Positions 62,375 through 64,000 of a stretch of 64,000 bases of DNA are shown in pieces. Under the pieces are notes generated by a model. It did no database searches and was not told where the DNA came from. It worked only from the letters and a program-made list of their open reading frames with translations. Source of the stretch: Gordionus sp. m RMFG-2023 (lineage: Eukaryota; Nematomorpha; Gordioida; Chordodea; Parachordodidae); NCBI RefSeq assembly GCF_954871325.1, contig NC_088776.1, forward strand, positions 24,414,508 to 24,478,507, read 5' to 3'. Each line of letters opens with the position of its first letter. Positions within the stretch are counted from its first letter, which is position 1. Position numbers and translations under genes: made by a program.

Positions 62375-62475
62375 CAGGGGCGTCGCTAGCCTTCACAATC
62401 TCAGGGGGCTCAACTAAAAAAAAGTTTATGCCTGGCCTTCGGCCTGCTTTTGCCCAGCCTTCGGCCAGGTTTTAT
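62375..62475. repeat. hAT-type terminus fragment with GGCCTTCGGCC units
   Basis: It begins CAGGGGCGTCGCTAGCC, similar to the other CAGTGGCGTAGCC ends, followed by three CC(T)TTCGGCC units that could form short hairpins. Confidence 0.5.
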
Positions 62476-62596
62476 ATGAATATATTATACTTTTTTAAAA
62501 TTTGTTAACTCTGACCAATTATTCTGATTTTCATATTTTGTCATTTATTATATTATACATACAATAAACTGGCATATAAAAAATCACATAATGCAA

Positions 62597-62880
62597 TAAT
62601 ATAATTCTTTGCAACTTACATTGACAAAAGGTTATCAAACTAGTATAATTCTCTGTAAAGGTTTTAGACAATGTTTTTATAGAATCGACTAATAAGGAAA
62701 AATTTATAAGCCTAAACCAAATCAACAATTTTTGTAAGAGAGAGTATAAACGACCAATTTAAATCATAAAACTATATGGTGATTAGAGCTTCCTCTTAGA
62801 TGACATTATTAATTGTGAGATATTAAATTTCTAAAAGATTATCTTCCATTTTAAATGATATATAAACGACTACACAGTTG
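62597..62880. repeat. ~290-bp dispersed repeat, copy 2
   Basis: Matches 34671-34970 in the same orientation (see that entry). Confidence 0.8.
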
Positions 62881-63250
62881 ACTGTCGAATTTGTTGATTT
62901 TTCGATATAAATAATAGTAAGATTATATTCACTATCAATTTAATAATACCCTTAAGTAGTTTATTTTCCAGTATCCGATTGATTGTATTTTATAAAAAAT
63001 TGCGAGTTTATATATAAAAAATTTGCTATGCAAAAAAACAAAACATTTTCTATGCAAAATAACAATAATCTATAATATTATTCGTACATAGACGTTCGTT
63101 AATAATCATGGGTTTTTATGTTCAAATAAAAAAAATTTGTTTATGCAAAATTTAACAAAAATGTAAGTTCATTACAAATAACTTAAATATTCATCTATCA
63201 TTTAAATATTCAAATCATAACATAAAAAAAATATATCTTTTTTTTAAATA
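62881..63250. other. A+T-rich DNA, nothing recognised
   Basis: No feature was seen. Confidence 0.4.
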
Positions 63251-63334
63251 ACTTCAACACCTTCGCACTTCTACTTAATTCTACCCCTCATACACTATTC
63301 CCTTGTCCTACCACAGGTTCGTCCTCCTGTACCG

Positions 63335-63607
63335 CTAACATTTGATTGTTGGTGTTAATAGTGGGACATCTTCGTAAATATGATCCCCTCCACAAAACCA
63401 GCAAGCCATTCTTCTTCGGGCTCCCCACTCCCGTTCCCTTCTACGATTATACGATCTGCTTGTGGGTCTATCTGCCGTCATCTCTCCATACCTGATCTGG
63501 GCCTCCTCTCTGGCGGCATCGATCCATCTTCTCGATTCAGCGGATCCGTCAACCACTCTAATTTCGATCTTCAAAATATAGTTTCCCACTCGCACGTATG
63601 ACGCCAT
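63335..63607 (-). mobile_element. G+C-rich fragment, possible retroelement Gag-like zinc-knuckle region
   Basis: This island is far richer in G+C than anything nearby. On the minus strand it encodes a basic, Arg-rich stretch (RRWIDAAREEAQIRYGE, NRRREREWGARRR) ending in a zinc-knuckle-like CWFCGGDH. That layout is typical of Gag-like proteins of LTR retroelements, so an old element fragment is inferred. No LTRs were identified. A host zinc-knuckle protein cannot be excluded. Confidence 0.35.
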
Positions 63608-63770
63608 CTATCACGGACTAAAGCTGAAAATATACTATATTTATCATGTATTTATCTCTTATAATTCAACCGCTTCCTAATTCTCAATACTCTTAATCAT
63701 TCTCGTATTACCTATGCCTCTCTCATTCTTTTTTATCAACTTGTTCATACCTAGTGTACTTGATATGTCA

Positions 63771-64000
63771 CATTCTGATTATCGTCATTCTCGCAGCCTT
63801 GTTAAAGGAGCAATTCAATTATGCCTATCAGCATTCTCTACATTCTGATTCTCATAATCCTCGCAGACTTGTTAAAAACAAATCGATTATGTCTATCAGC
63901 ATGCTTTACATTCTGATTCTCATAATTCTCGCAGACTTGTTCAAAACAAATCGATTATGTCTATCAGCATGCTCTACATTCTGATTCTCATAATTCTCGC
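63771..64000. repeat. 68-bp tandem repeat array running off the window
   Basis: The unit begins CATTCTGATTCTCATAATTC and contains CGCAGACTTGTT, AAACAAATCGATTATGTC and TATCAGCATGCT. Copies start at 63771, 63841, 63909 and 63977; the first is the most diverged, and the array continues past the window end. The open frame through it is a by-product of the repeat. Confidence 0.92.

Noticed and set aside
63754-63984. 76-residue plus-strand frame
   Set aside because: It follows the 68-bp tandem repeat and repeats with it; no sign of a protein.
63771-64000. CRISPR-like array of direct repeats
   Set aside because: The whole 68-bp unit is repeated without unique spacers, and the window is eukaryotic.

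Overview
This is an A+T-rich eukaryotic window, roughly three quarters A+T or more by eye. It holds intron-containing genes and a dense layer of decayed DNA transposons, and it is almost certainly from an animal. The evidence for an animal is a many-exon choline transporter-like (SLC44) gene of metazoan type, Groucho-type eh1 motifs in a zinc-finger protein, GT-AG introns of about 70 bp to 3.3 kb, and abundant hAT elements. The exact lineage cannot be read from the sequence. Coding exons stand out because they are richer in G+C than the introns.

Layout. 0-5 kb: a decayed MULE transposon and hAT-like repeat islands. 5.2-7.3 kb (+): a large exon of a probable transcriptional repressor with two eh1-like motifs, a C2HC zinc finger and an AT-hook. 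8.2-8.5 kb: a near-perfect 108-bp inverted repeat. 10.7-28.8 kb (-): one SLC44 gene. Eighteen exons were rebuilt by hand, with matching intron phases at every junction except two internal gaps, each of which must hide another exon; the first coding exon is also missing. Its introns carry a second MULE, nested hAT elements, a diverged ~300-bp tandem array and smaller repeats. 29-39 kb: mostly gene-poor, with one old Ty3/Gypsy-like reverse-transcriptase relic and a ~290-bp dispersed repeat. 39.1-40.6 kb: a hAT element keeping only the transposase C-terminus. 42.9-46.6 kb: isolated coding-like stretches of unknown identity. 43.6 kb: a 235-bp non-autonomous hAT with perfect 8-bp target duplication. 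49.0-51.3 kb: a larger hAT of the same family with a decayed transposase and a perfect 8-bp target duplication. 52.0-56.3 kb (-): a four-exon GNAT-family N-acetyltransferase gene, complete from ATG to stop. 56-63 kb: repeats. 63.3-64 kb: a G+C-rich zinc-knuckle fragment followed by a 68-bp tandem array that runs off the window.

The three host genes (zinc-finger regulator, membrane transporter, acetyltransferase) show no evident functional link. The most distinctive feature is the transposon layer: several hAT families that share C+G-rich subterminal motifs, many as short elements or terminal fragments, some with intact target-site duplications. No clearly new biological system was found. The best candidates for follow-up are the 108-bp hairpin, the composite hAT and the unidentified 73-residue open frame at 42.9 kb.
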